DNA of 14,896 bases from Methylacidiphilaceae bacterium UBA1321 (GCA_002306945.1 DBTH01000138.1:1-14896); one strand, 5' to 3'; counted from the stretch's first letter, positions 6,408-13,890 are shown. Numbers and translations are program-made. Notes: generated by a model from the sequence alone, not told the origin.

Positions 6408-9227
6408 TTAGACTTTGATGAGTCCGACAGCCTTCGCGCAACGCGGGCAGAGATGGCCGCCGTCGGCGTCGGTGATAGTGCCTTCGTCATACTTCCAGCA
6501 GCGGACGCATTTGGTGCCTTCGGCGCGGGAAACGGCGATCTTGGGTTCGCCTTCGGCTTTGATCTCAACGCGGGAAACGATGAAGAGTTCGGCCATGAGT
6601 TCGGCGTCTTCGGTCTTCCAGTCGTTGCTCTGGAGAACAACCTTGGCTTCGAGGCTCTTGCCGATTTCCTTGCGTTGGCGGACGGGTTCGATGGCTTCGG
6701 TGACCTGACCGCGCAGGGCGATGAGGTTCGTCCAGCGGGTCATAAAATTATAATGATCGCGTTGTTTTTCTTGGGGAACAGAGGATGTCGAAACAAATTC
6801 TTTGTCAAAGATTGGTGTGACCCCATGTACAAGTTGGAACTGTCCTGCCCAAGGAAGATTTAGAAATTCTTCGTCCACTTCCGGCAGCAACTGCAAATGC
6901 ACCGATTCTTTTTCGCCGAGGAATTCCCACGCCTCTTCCGCCGTGTAGGGGGTGAGGGGAGCGATGAGCTTGACGATGGCTTCGGCGCAGAGACGGATGA
7001 CCGTTTGCGCGGCGCGGCGTGCGGAATCGTTGGCGGCGTTGCAGTAGAGGCGGTCTTTCAATACGTCCACATAGAGCGCGGAAAGATCGACAGTGCAGAA
7101 GCGGCTGATCGCGTGGTAAACGCGGTGAAACTCGTACGTGTCGTAGCCGTCGCGGGCTTCCTTGATGACTTCCTGCAGGCGGGCGTAGATGTAGCGGTCG
7201 AGTTCGGTCCACTGTTCGCGCGGAACGGAATCGGTCGCGGGATTGAAATCGTGCAGGTTGCCGAGAAGAATGCGCAGTGTGTTGCGGACGCCGCGATAAA
7301 CATCCGACACGCGCGAGAAGATGTTCTTCGAGAACGGAACGTCGCCCCGGTAATCCTGTCCGGCGACCCAGAGCCGCAAGACGTCGGCACCGCTGTCGTT
7401 GACGAGAGTCATGAGGTCGGTGGCGCCGCTCGATTTCGAATATTTCTTACCCGATTCGTCGACGATGAAACCGTGGGTCAATACGTTCTTGTACGGAGCC
7501 TGACCGGTGACGGCGACGGCCAGACAGAGCGAGGAATTGAACCATCCGCGGTGTTGGTCGCTGCCTTCGAGGTAAAGATCGGCGGGGAAGTATTCGAGGC
7601 GTTTCTTGAGCACGGAAGCCCAGCTCGAACCGGAATCGATCCAGACGTCGAGCGTGTCCTTGCCCTTGCGCAAACCCTTCGGCAGACCGAGGCGGGCGGC
7701 GAGTTCGTCGGCGGTGGAATTGAACCAGACGTTGGTGCCTTCCTTTTCGACGATGTCGGCGAACTTGAGAACGATGTCCTTGTTGATGAGCGGTTGCTCG
7801 CCTTCGCCGTAGAATACGGGAATCGGCACGCCCCAGGTGCGCTGGCGCGAGATGCACCAGTCGGGACGATTCGAGACGGTGCCGTAGATGCGGTTGCGGC
7901 CCCAGTCGGGAATCCAGCCGTTGTGCTTGGCGATATCGTCGATGGCGTCGAGCACGTCCTGACGGATGGCGTCCATCTTGATGAACCACTGTTTGACCGA
8001 GCGGAAAACAATCGGGGTCTTCGAGCGCCAGCAATGCGGATAGTCGTGGGTGTAATCCTGCTTGGCGATGAGGATGTTGTTCTTTTCGAGATACTCGATG
8101 ATGATCGGGTTCGCCTTGAAGACGTTCAATCCGACCCATTCGGGCACGCCGCATTCGGCGGTGAGACAACCGTGATCGTCAACGGGCGAAAGGATGTCGA
8201 GGCCGACCTGTTTGCCGAGGATGTAGTCGTCCTGGCCGTGGCCGGGGGCGATATGAACGAGGCCCGTGCCGGTGTCGGCGGTGACGAAATCGGCGGGATA
8301 AACTTTTCCGGTGCGGTCGAGGAACGGGTGCTTGTATTCGAGAGCGTTGACTTCGATTTTGTCAGCAACGACTTTCGCGTCTGCAAAGCCGGGGATGGTG
8401 CCGAGCGTGGTCGCGGCGAGAATGAGACGTTCACCCTTGAACTCGACAATGACGTACGGAATTGTCGCGGAATAGGCAACGGCGAGATTGGCGGGAAGCG
8501 TCCAAGGCGTAGTTGTCCAGATGAGGAGAGAGATGGGCGAATTTCCGCTATCGGCAAATTTCTTCGCACTCTCATCAGTGAGAGGAAATTTAACGTAAAT
8601 GGCCGGATCGGTTTTTTGCTGATACTCGACTTCGGCTTCGGCGAGGGCGGTCTGGCAGCCGTAGCTCCACGAGACGGGGCGCAGGCCCTGATAGACGAGA
8701 CCTTTCTCGACGAGCGTGGCGAAATTGCGCAGTTCGTCCGCTTCGTAGGCAGGATTGAGCGTGAGGTAAGGCTCGTCCCATTCACCGAATACGCCGAGGC
8801 GCTTGAATTGTTCGCGCTGGATGCCGATGTACTTGCGGGCCATCTCTTCGCTCTTCTGGCGGATGATGACGGGGTCGCTGGTGCGGGCTTTTTGCTCGTT
8901 GAGTTCCTTCGCAACCTTGTGTTCGATGGGCAGACCGTGGCAGTCCCATCCAGGGATGAACGGCGCGTAGTAGCCGCTCATGTTCTTGGATTTGAGAACA
9001 ATATCCTTGAGCGTCATGTTCAACACGTGGCCGATGTGCGCGTCGCCGTTGGCGAAGGGTGGGCCGTCGTGCAGGATGAATTTCTGGCTGCCCTCGCGCG
9101 CCTTGAGGATCTTCGCGTAGATGTCCTCCTGCTGCCATTTGGCGAGGAAGCCCGGTTCCCGTTTGGGCAACTCGGCCCGCATGGGGAAATCGGTTTTGGG
9201 AAGGTGGATGGTGTTCTTGTATTCCAT
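6408..9227 (-). CDS. ileS: Isoleucyl-tRNA synthetase
   Basis: This class I enzyme charges tRNA-Ile with isoleucine in the cytosol. The 939-aa protein is full length for bacterial IleRS. The ATP-binding HIGH motif is at 64-67. The CP1 editing domain spans about 200-400, with WTTTPWTLPANL and GTGLVHIAPGHGQDD. The KMSKS loop is present as KYSKS (595-599). A C-terminal zinc-binding pair has C907-x2-C910 and C927-x2-C930, as in the bacterial form that needs zinc. The ATG at 9227 fits the family start (KNTIHLPKTDFPMRA). Residues about 796-829 look inserted and AT-rich (see the separate entry). The gene lies 109 bp after pheS, where pheT is usually found, and is likely cotranscribed with it. The leader carries an inverted pair of the 9-bp-unit repeat. 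Confidence 0.97.
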   Translation of the reverse strand: MEYKNTIHLPKTDFPMRAELPKREPGFLAKWQQEDIYAKILKAREGSQKFILHDGPPFANGDAHIGHVLNMTLKDIVLKSKNMSGYYAPFIPGWDCHGLPIEHKVAKELNEQKARTSDPVIIRQKSEEMARKYIGIQREQFKRLGVFGEWDEPYLTLNPAYEADELRNFATLVEKGLVYQGLRPVSWSYGCQTALAEAEVEYQQKTDPAIYVKFPLTDESAKKFADSGNSPISLLIWTTTPWTLPANLAVAYSATIPYVIVEFKGERLILAATTLGTIPGFADAKVVADKIEVNALEYKHPFLDRTGKVYPADFVTADTGTGLVHIAPGHGQDDYILGKQVGLDILSPVDDHGCLTAECGVPEWVGLNVFKANPIIIEYLEKNNILIAKQDYTHDYPHCWRSKTPIVFRSVKQWFIKMDAIRQDVLDAIDDIAKHNGWIPDWGRNRIYGTVSNRPDWCISRQRTWGVPIPVFYGEGEQPLINKDIVLKFADIVEKEGTNVWFNSTADELAARLGLPKGLRKGKDTLDVWIDSGSSWASVLKKRLEYFPADLYLEGSDQHRGWFNSSLCLAVAVTGQAPYKNVLTHGFIVDESGKKYSKSSGATDLMTLVNDSGADVLRLWVAGQDYRGDVPFSKNIFSRVSDVYRGVRNTLRILLGNLHDFNPATDSVPREQWTELDRYIYARLQEVIKEARDGYDTYEFHRVYHAISRFCTVDLSALYVDVLKDRLYCNAANDSARRAAQTVIRLCAEAIVKLIAPLTPYTAEEAWEFLGEKESVHLQLLPEVDEEFLNLPWAGQFQLVHGVTPIFDKEFVSTSSVPQEKQRDHYNFMTRWTNLIALRGQVTEAIEPVRQRKEIGKSLEAKVVLQSNDWKTEDAELMAELFIVSRVEIKAEGEPKIAVSRAEGTKCVRCWKYDEGTITDADGGHLCPRCAKAVGLIKV
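6741..6842 (-). other. AT-rich, apparently in-frame insertion inside ileS
   Basis: Codons for about residues 796-829 of IleRS use GTA, ACA, CCA, TCT, GTT and AAA, unlike the GC-ending codons on both sides. From memory of the family, the acidic PEVDEE segment is normally followed soon by the W..L..LRG helix (here W832), without this 30-odd residue stretch. On the plus strand it reads TTTGTCAAAGATTGGTGTGA then CCCC, the layout of short REP-like intergenic elements ending in GACCCC. The reading frame is kept. The insertion and its source are inferred; the shift in base use is seen directly. Confidence 0.5.
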
Positions 9228-9240
9228 GGTAAGAAGAAGT

Positions 9241-9331
9241 TTTTAGACGGAATTAACGGAATTTAAGGAATGGTTTTGTGATGGAGAAATGCCCTTTTAG
9301 TAATCTCGTTAATTCCGTTAATTCGGTCTAG
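9241..9331. repeat. Inverted pair of 9-bp-unit intergenic repeats in the ileS leader
   Basis: Two copies face each other. One (9241-9271) contains AGACGGAATTAACGGAAT and the other (9301-9331) contains ATTCCGTTAATTCGGTCT, pairing over about 18 bp with one mismatch. Each copy is made of ATTCCGTTA-like 9-bp units in tandem. The pair begins 5 nt after the pheS stop and ends 13 nt before the ileS start on the minus strand. A long hairpin with a loop of about 45-50 nt is expected in the mRNA. No T-tract follows, so termination is unlikely. The same arrangement occurs before pheS. Confidence 0.75.
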
Positions 9332-9336
9332 GTCTG

Positions 9337-10368
9337 TCAGGCGACTTTGCTGAATTGTTTGAGGAAGCGCACATCGTTCTCGATGAAAAGACGCAGATCG
9401 GGGATGTTGTGGCGCAGCATCGCGACGCGTTCCGGCCCGAAGCCGAATGCCCAGCCGCTGTACTTTTCGGGGTCGAGATCGACATTGATGAGCACCTGCG
9501 GATCGACCATGCCGCAACCGCAAATTTCGAGCCATTTGACCGGCTGGCCGGGTTTGGTGGCGCGGGCGCAATCGACTTCAAAGCTCGGTTCGGTGAACGG
9601 GAAAAAGTGCGGGCGGAAACGGAATTGCAAATCGCGTCCGAGGAGTTCGCGGAAGAAATATTCCAGCGTGCCCTTGAGGTCGGCGACGGTGATGTTTTCC
9701 CCGATGGCGAGACCTTCGATCTGGAAGAACGACATGAGATGGGTCGCGTCGATCTCGTCGCGACGGTAGCAACGTCCGGGGGCGATGATGCGGATGGGGG
9801 GCTTCCATTCCTTCATCGTGCGGATCTGCACGGGTGAGGTCTGCGTGCGCAGCAATCGGCGGCCCTGACCTTCGGCCAGCGGCTGGAGGGCGCTTTCAAG
9901 GATGTAGAAAGTGTCCTGCTCGGCGCGGGCGGGGTGATCCTTCGGTGTGTTGAGCGCGTCGAAGTTGTAAAATTCGCTCTCGATCTCGGGGCCTTCGTTG
10001 ATGGCGAAGCCGAGGCGGCGGAAGATTTCGATACTGTGCTCGATGACCTGCTGAACGGGGTGGATCGAACCGAAATTGGTTGTACGACCGGGCAGGGAAG
10101 TATCGACGGAACCGTCGTCGGCCTTGTCTTGCAGGGCGTTCTTGCGGCCTTCGAAAGCGTCGTTGACCTTGGTCTTGAATTCGTTGATGAGCTTGCCGAT
10201 GACGGGGCGGTCTTCCTTCGGAATGTCGCGCATTTTTTCGAGGAGCGCCGGGATCTTGCCGTTGCGGCCAAGATAGGCGATGCGGACGTTTTCAAGGGCG
10301 GCCGCGTCGGCAGCGCCGTCGATGGCGGCGAGGACTTCGGCCTGGAGGGAAGCGATCTGGTCTTTCAT
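9337..10368 (-). CDS. pheS: Phenylalanyl-tRNA synthetase alpha subunit
   Basis: This is the catalytic alpha subunit of the class II alpha2-beta2 PheRS. The 343-aa protein has the usual length. An N-terminal coiled-coil (about 1-90) for tRNA-Phe contact precedes the catalytic domain. Conserved blocks are HPARAEQDTFY (145-155), motif 2 as GRCYRRDEIDATH (198-210) with FFQIEG, and motif 3 as GWAFGFGPERVAML (305-318). The ATG at 10368 fits the family start; the bases before it are a pyrimidine run with no Shine-Dalgarno. The beta-subunit gene pheT, usually the next gene, is not here; ileS follows instead. A strong terminator separates pheS from rplT, so pheS probably has its own promoter in the 10369-10487 gap, though I could not place it. 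Confidence 0.97.
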   Translation of the reverse strand: MKDQIASLQAEVLAAIDGAADAAALENVRIAYLGRNGKIPALLEKMRDIPKEDRPVIGKLINEFKTKVNDAFEGRKNALQDKADDGSVDTSLPGRTTNFGSIHPVQQVIEHSIEIFRRLGFAINEGPEIESEFYNFDALNTPKDHPARAEQDTFYILESALQPLAEGQGRRLLRTQTSPVQIRTMKEWKPPIRIIAPGRCYRRDEIDATHLMSFFQIEGLAIGENITVADLKGTLEYFFRELLGRDLQFRFRPHFFPFTEPSFEVDCARATKPGQPVKWLEICGCGMVDPQVLINVDLDPEKYSGWAFGFGPERVAMLRHNIPDLRLFIENDVRFLKQFSKVA

Positions 10369-10380
10369 GGGAAGGGGGGA

Positions 10381-10487
10381 TTTTAGACGGAATTAACGGA
10401 ATTTACGAAATTAATTTAAAGGCTTCTGAAAGGGGGAAGGTGAGAGTTTTTCAGTCGGTCAATTTTTTAAATTCCGTTGTTTGGTCT
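10381..10487. repeat. Second inverted pair of the 9-bp-unit repeat, in the pheS leader
   Basis: One well-kept copy starts at 10381 with the same TTTTAGACGGAATTAACGG as the copy before ileS. A decayed inverted copy lies at about 10468-10487 (ATTCCGTTGTTTGGTCT). The good copy ends 12 nt before the pheS start codon on the minus strand, almost the same distance as at ileS (13 nt). Confidence 0.65.
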
Positions 10488-10555
10488 GTAAAAAGCAAGT
10501 GCGCGAAGTCCGCCCTGGTCGGTCGACCCGGCAAACTTCGCGCACGCTGTTTTTG
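10488..10555 (-). terminator. Strong intrinsic terminator after rplT, T-tracts on both sides
   Basis: GTGCGCGAAGT (10499-10509 on the plus strand, also its match on the minus strand at 10545) pairs with ACTTCGCGCAC to give a perfect 11-bp stem, extendable to about 16 bp with two G-U pairs. On the minus strand the stem is followed by TTGCTTTTTAC, ending the thrS-infC-rpmI-rplT transcript 33 bp past the rplT stop. On the plus strand it is followed by GCTGTTTTT, so it could also stop readthrough from the other side. Confidence 0.88.
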
Positions 10556-10577
10556 GAACCTGTGGAAATTTCCGGCG

Positions 10578-10922
10578 TTATTTGACCGACTGAATAATCG
10601 CGGCAAAAGTGGCGGGTTCGTTCACGGCAATTTCAGCCAGCAGCTTGCGATCCACTTCGACCTTGGCTTTTTTCAAGGCTTCGATGAAACGGCTGTAGGT
10701 GATGCCGGCGGCGCGGCAGGCCGCGTTGATACGGACAACCCAGAGGTTGCGGAAATTGCGTTTACGGGCTTTGCGATCGCGATAGGACCAGTACTGGCCC
10801 TTCATGGTCGCGTCTTTGGCGTAACGGAAGAGTTTACTGCGGCGACCGCGGTAACCCTTGGCTTTTTGGACGACACGTTTACGGCGCTCACGAGAGGCCG
10901 GCGCGTTAGTTGCACGAGGCAT
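10578..10922 (-). CDS. rplT: 50S ribosomal protein L20
   Basis: L20 binds 23S rRNA early in large-subunit assembly. The 114-aa protein is close to the usual 117-119 aa. The basic N-terminal extension (MPRATNAPASRERRKRVVQKAKGYRGRRS) is followed by the conserved KGQYWSYRDRKARKRNFRNLWVVRINAA segment and the globular end with GITYSRFIEALKKA. It is the last gene of the operon and is followed by a strong terminator. In E. coli and Bacillus, L20 represses its own operon; no matching operator is evident here, but the 126-bp gap from rpmI holds inverted arms. Confidence 0.97.
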   Translation of the reverse strand: MPRATNAPASRERRKRVVQKAKGYRGRRSKLFRYAKDATMKGQYWSYRDRKARKRNFRNLWVVRINAACRAAGITYSRFIEALKKAKVEVDRKLLAEIAVNEPATFAAIIQSVK

Positions 10923-10941
10923 AGACTTACTTTCTTATTTC

Positions 10942-11040
10942 CGCGTCAGCCGTCAGCTCACGGCACCAGGCGGAACGTTCTTTGTTATGGTTTGTTGGGT
11001 ATTATTAAGCCGCCGGCTGATAGCTGAACGCCGACAGCGG
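10942..11040. repeat. Imperfect inverted arms in the rpmI-rplT gap
   Basis: The arms are GTCAGCCGTCAGCTC (10945-10959) and GGCTGATAGCTGA (11014-11026), so TCAGC-NN-TCAGC words face GCTGA-NN-GCTGA words, with 10 of 12 bases paired. They sit in the 126-bp space between rpmI and rplT, far longer than the 21-bp gap between infC and rpmI. This may be a REP-like repeat or an L20-related leader structure. Confidence 0.45.
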
Positions 11041-11048
11041 TTTGTTAA

Positions 11049-11258
11049 TCAAGCGAACGGGAGGTTCGACTTGATGCGATACACATCGGTATCGTCAACT
11101 TGTTTGCTTTTGGCCAGATGCCGCTTGCGTTTGCGGTTTTTGCTGGAGGCGAGGTGACGGCGTCCCGACTGGGAGGTGATCACTTTACCGGAGGCAGTAA
11201 CCTTAAAGCGCTTGGCGACAGCTTTCTTCGTCTTGCGACGGGCGATAGATTTCGGCAT
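11049..11258 (-). CDS. rpmI: 50S ribosomal protein L35
   Basis: L35 is a small basic protein of the large ribosomal subunit. The 69 aa compare with about 65 in most bacteria. The family pattern is clear: MPKSIARRKTKKAVAKRFKVTASGK, then RRHLASSKNRKRKRHL, then a short tail with VDDTDVYRIKSNLPFA. It lies 21 bp after infC and 126 bp before rplT, in the conserved order. Only a weak purine stretch (AGAAGAGA) precedes the ATG. Confidence 0.96.
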   Translation of the reverse strand: MPKSIARRKTKKAVAKRFKVTASGKVITSQSGRRHLASSKNRKRKRHLAKSKQVDDTDVYRIKSNLPFA

Positions 11259-11279
11259 TTTTCTAGTCTCTTCTTTTTA

Positions 11280-11903
11280 TCAATTTTGACCGTCCCCGGG
11301 CGTATTCTCGTCACCGGTGGAATCGGATTCCTCATCACCCTCTTCAGGTAAATCGGGGCCATCCTCAAGCGTCCATTTACGAACCCTTTTTTGAATGGGG
11401 TTGGGAGTTAACATCATATTGATGCTTTTGCCAATCATTTTCGGTTCCGCATCGGCGGTTCCGATATGGGACAAATCGACACGAATGCGTTTCATCAGAT
11501 TGACGCCGATGTCCTGGTGCATCATTTCGCGGCCGCGGAAAATCATGAGCAATTTGACTTTCATGCCCTTGAGCATGAAGCCTTCCGCCTGACGCATCTT
11601 CACGTGGTAGTCGTGTTCGTCGATGCTCATGTGGAACTTGAGTTCCTTGACCTTGGTGGCGGAGGTGTTCTTGCGCGCCTCGCGGTCTTTTTTGGCTAGT
11701 TCGTAGCGGTATTTTCCGTAATCCAAAATCTTGCAAACCGGCGGGTTCGCGTTGGGTGAGATTTCGACCAAATCGTGACCCATGCGGCGGGCGGTAGCCA
11801 GGGCTTCGCCCAGTTGCATGACGCCCATGGGCTTGGCATCGGGGCCGATGACCATGACCTCGCGGGCTCGGATTTTTTGATTTACGCGGATATAGTGGTG
11901 AAT
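11280..11903 (-). CDS. infC: Translation initiation factor IF-3 with ATT start codon
   Basis: IF-3 binds the 30S subunit, blocks early joining of 50S and proofreads the initiation codon. Starting from ATT at 11903 gives 207 aa. The N-domain (RVNQKIRAREVMVIGPD, then DLVEISPNANPPVCKILDYGKYRYE) leads through a Lys-rich linker to the C-domain (VKELKFHMSIDEHDYHVKMRQAEGFM, then AEPKMIGKSINMMLTPN). An acidic tail of about 30 residues follows, longer than in E. coli IF-3 (180 aa). The first ATG (11855) would cut off the conserved RVNxxIRAREV segment, so it cannot be the start. The ATT has an AGGAG 7 nt upstream. A non-standard start on infC is the known basis for self-repression by IF-3 in E. coli. 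It lies 36 bp after thrS. Confidence 0.95.
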   Translation of the reverse strand: MHHYIRVNQKIRAREVMVIGPDAKPMGVMQLGEALATARRMGHDLVEISPNANPPVCKILDYGKYRYELAKKDREARKNTSATKVKELKFHMSIDEHDYHVKMRQAEGFMLKGMKVKLLMIFRGREMMHQDIGVNLMKRIRVDLSHIGTADAEPKMIGKSINMMLTPNPIQKRVRKWTLEDGPDLPEEGDEESDSTGDENTPGDGQN

Positions 11904-11915
11904 AACTGCACTCCT
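11901..11915 (-). promoter_or_regulatory. Shine-Dalgarno and ATT start codon of infC
   Basis: AGGAG at 11915-11911 on the minus strand is 7 nt before ATT at 11903-11901. This is the only strong Shine-Dalgarno I find before any gene in the window. It decides the infC start and points to start-codon-based self-regulation. Confidence 0.85.
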
Positions 11916-11939
11916 GTTGGGTTTTTGCCGTTGGTTGGA

Positions 11940-13799
11940 TCAAGCAAGACGATTGGCGATCTCGCTCTTCAAACGGGTGAAAAATTCAGCCCACGGCTTG
12001 GGGCCTTCATCATTTAACTTTCTGCTTCGCACGGCGACATGTTCACTGTTAACTTCTTTTTCACCAATGATGAGCATGTAGGGAACTTTTTCCAATTGGG
12101 CAAGCCGAATTTTCGCTCCCAATTTCTCACGCGAATCGTCCAGAACCGATCGGATGCCCGCTTCAATGCATTGCTGGTGGAGCTTTTGGGCGTATTCGTT
12201 CTGCGCTTCGGTGACGGGCATGAGGCGCACTTGCTCAGGTGAGAGCCAGACGGGGAAGGCCCCGGCGAAGTGCTCGATGAGGCAGCCGATGAAGCGTTCC
12301 ATGCTGCCGAAAGGCGCGCGGTGGATCATGACCGGACGATGGGGTTTGCCATCGGGGCCGATGTAATTGAGATCAAAGCGAATGGGCAGGTTGTAGTCGA
12401 CCTGGACGGTGCCAAGCTGCCATTCGCGGCCGATGACGTCCTTGACGACGAAGTCGATCTTGGGGCCGTAGAAGGCGGCTTCGCCCGCTTCTTCCGAGAA
12501 GGGGACTCCGAGGCTGGAGGCGGCATCGCGACAGGCTTGTTCGGCCTTGTCCCAATTGGCGGCTTCGCCCGTGTACTTCTTGCTGTCTGGATCGCGCAGG
12601 CCGACGCGGACGCGGTAGTCCTGCATGCCGAGTTTGCCGAAGATCAATTTGACGAGGCTGAGGCAACCCTTGACTTCGGCGGGAACCTGTTCCTCGGTGA
12701 CGAAGAGGTGGGCGTCGTCCTGGGTAAAGCCGCGCACGCGGGTCATGCCGCCGATTTCACCGGATTGTTCCCAGCGGTAGACGGTGCCGAATTCGGCGAG
12801 GCGGACGGGCAGATCGCGGTAAGAATGCGGCTCGCTGGCGTAGATCTTGATGTGGTGCGGACAGTTCATCGGCTTGAGCAGGTAGCCGCTGATGAGACCC
12901 TGATCGAGACGGTTGCAGAGTTCGCCACAGGAACAGCCTTCCTTGGCCAACGCGTCGAGGGTTTCGCGTTCGACGATGGGCGGGTATTGGCTGTCCTTGT
13001 AATACGGGAAGTGGCCGCTGGTGCGGTAAAGGTCGAGCTTGCCAATGTGCGGGGTGAACACTTGCGAGTAGCCCTGCTTGCGCAATTCCTCACTGATGAA
13101 ATTCTGCAATTCCTGGCGGATGATCGCGCCCTTGGGAGTCCAGAGGACGAGACCCTGGCCGACTTCGTCATCGATGTGGAACAGGCGAAGTTCCTTGCCG
13201 AGCTTGCGGTGGTCGCGCTTCCTGGCTTCATCGAGCAGGGCGAAATGTTTTTCCATTTCGGTCTTGTTCTTGAAGGCCGTTCCGTAGACGCGCTGGAGCT
13301 GGGGATTCTTTTCGTCGCCTTTATAATAGGAGCTGGAGACGTGGGTGATCTTGAACGCTCCGACGTTGCCAGTGCGCATGACGTGCGGCCCGGCGCACAG
13401 ATCAATGAAGTCGCCGTTCTTGTAGAGGGAGATTTGTTCGTTGTCGGGAATGCCTTCCAGAATGTCGAGCTTGTAACGGCTCGGAGTGGAACGTTCGGTC
13501 AGGGCGCCGAGGCGGCCCGCCTTGCCCATCTGGATGGCTTCGTCGCGGGAGACAACGACGCGTTCGAAAGTCTGGTTGGCCTTCGTCACGGCCTTCATTT
13601 CCGCTTCGATCCTGGCGAAATCTTCCGGGGTAATGCGGTGGGCGAGGTCGATGTCGTAATAAAAACCGCCTTCAACGGCGGGACCGGCAGCCAATTGAGC
13701 CTCGGGCCAGAGGCGGGTAATCGCCGTGGCCAGGACGTGCGCCGCGGAATGGCGCAGGCGCTCAATATCGGTCATTTGAGGTGTAGCATCGTGAGACAT
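11940..13799 (-). CDS. thrS: Threonyl-tRNA synthetase without TGS domain
   Basis: This class II synthetase charges tRNA-Thr. It is 619 aa. The N-terminal TGS domain of E. coli ThrRS is missing: the protein starts directly at the editing domain with H17-x3-H21, completed by C135 and H139 (CAGPH). The catalytic core has motif 2 in YRWEQSGEIGGMTRVRGFTQDDAH and motif 3 in HRAPFGSMERF. The zinc ligands C313 (MNCP), H364 (DDAH) and H493 (IHRAP) are all present. The anticodon-binding domain follows (about 520-619). Between SGHFPYYKDSQYPP and LKPMNCP lies an insertion of about 27 residues with C289, C291 and C295. The gene heads the thrS-infC-rpmI-rplT operon and diverges from comB. There is no strong Shine-Dalgarno at the ATG. 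Confidence 0.97.
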   Translation of the reverse strand: MSHDATPQMTDIERLRHSAAHVLATAITRLWPEAQLAAGPAVEGGFYYDIDLAHRITPEDFARIEAEMKAVTKANQTFERVVVSRDEAIQMGKAGRLGALTERSTPSRYKLDILEGIPDNEQISLYKNGDFIDLCAGPHVMRTGNVGAFKITHVSSSYYKGDEKNPQLQRVYGTAFKNKTEMEKHFALLDEARKRDHRKLGKELRLFHIDDEVGQGLVLWTPKGAIIRQELQNFISEELRKQGYSQVFTPHIGKLDLYRTSGHFPYYKDSQYPPIVERETLDALAKEGCSCGELCNRLDQGLISGYLLKPMNCPHHIKIYASEPHSYRDLPVRLAEFGTVYRWEQSGEIGGMTRVRGFTQDDAHLFVTEEQVPAEVKGCLSLVKLIFGKLGMQDYRVRVGLRDPDSKKYTGEAANWDKAEQACRDAASSLGVPFSEEAGEAAFYGPKIDFVVKDVIGREWQLGTVQVDYNLPIRFDLNYIGPDGKPHRPVMIHRAPFGSMERFIGCLIEHFAGAFPVWLSPEQVRLMPVTEAQNEYAQKLHQQCIEAGIRSVLDDSREKLGAKIRLAQLEKVPYMLIIGEKEVNSEHVAVRSRKLNDEGPKPWAEFFTRLKSEIANRLA

Positions 13800-13890
13800 T
13801 CTGCCACTCTAGCAAAATCTGCGCGGCTGTATAGTCTTGTTTGACTTCCTTCTTCCGGGTTGGCGCGATTCCTGTTAGAAGAAGACGATC

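Noticed and set aside
6897..9266. 789-codon open frame on the plus strand opposite ileS
   Set aside because: It is an antisense shadow: codon bias in ileS avoids the codons that would read as stops on the other strand. Its translation resembles no known family, while ileS has all its motifs.
9241..9331. CRISPR-like array from repeated units
   Set aside because: The units are 9 bp in direct tandem with no unique spacers, and no cas genes are present.
9241..9331. Intrinsic terminator between pheS and ileS
   Set aside because: The stem is AT-rich with a loop near 50 nt, and no T-tract follows on the minus strand.
11280..11855. infC starting at the first ATG
   Set aside because: It would lose the conserved RVNQKIRAREV segment; the ATT with a good Shine-Dalgarno fits better.
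12270..13844. 524-codon open frame on the plus strand opposite thrS
   Set aside because: Same cause as for ileS. The protein is low-complexity in Asp, Val and Ala and runs past the thrS start without a recognisable domain.
13800..13890. Promoters for thrS and comB in the divergent gap
   Set aside because: A TTGACT (13841-13846) and a TATACA on the minus strand were seen, but neither has a matching partner box at the right distance.
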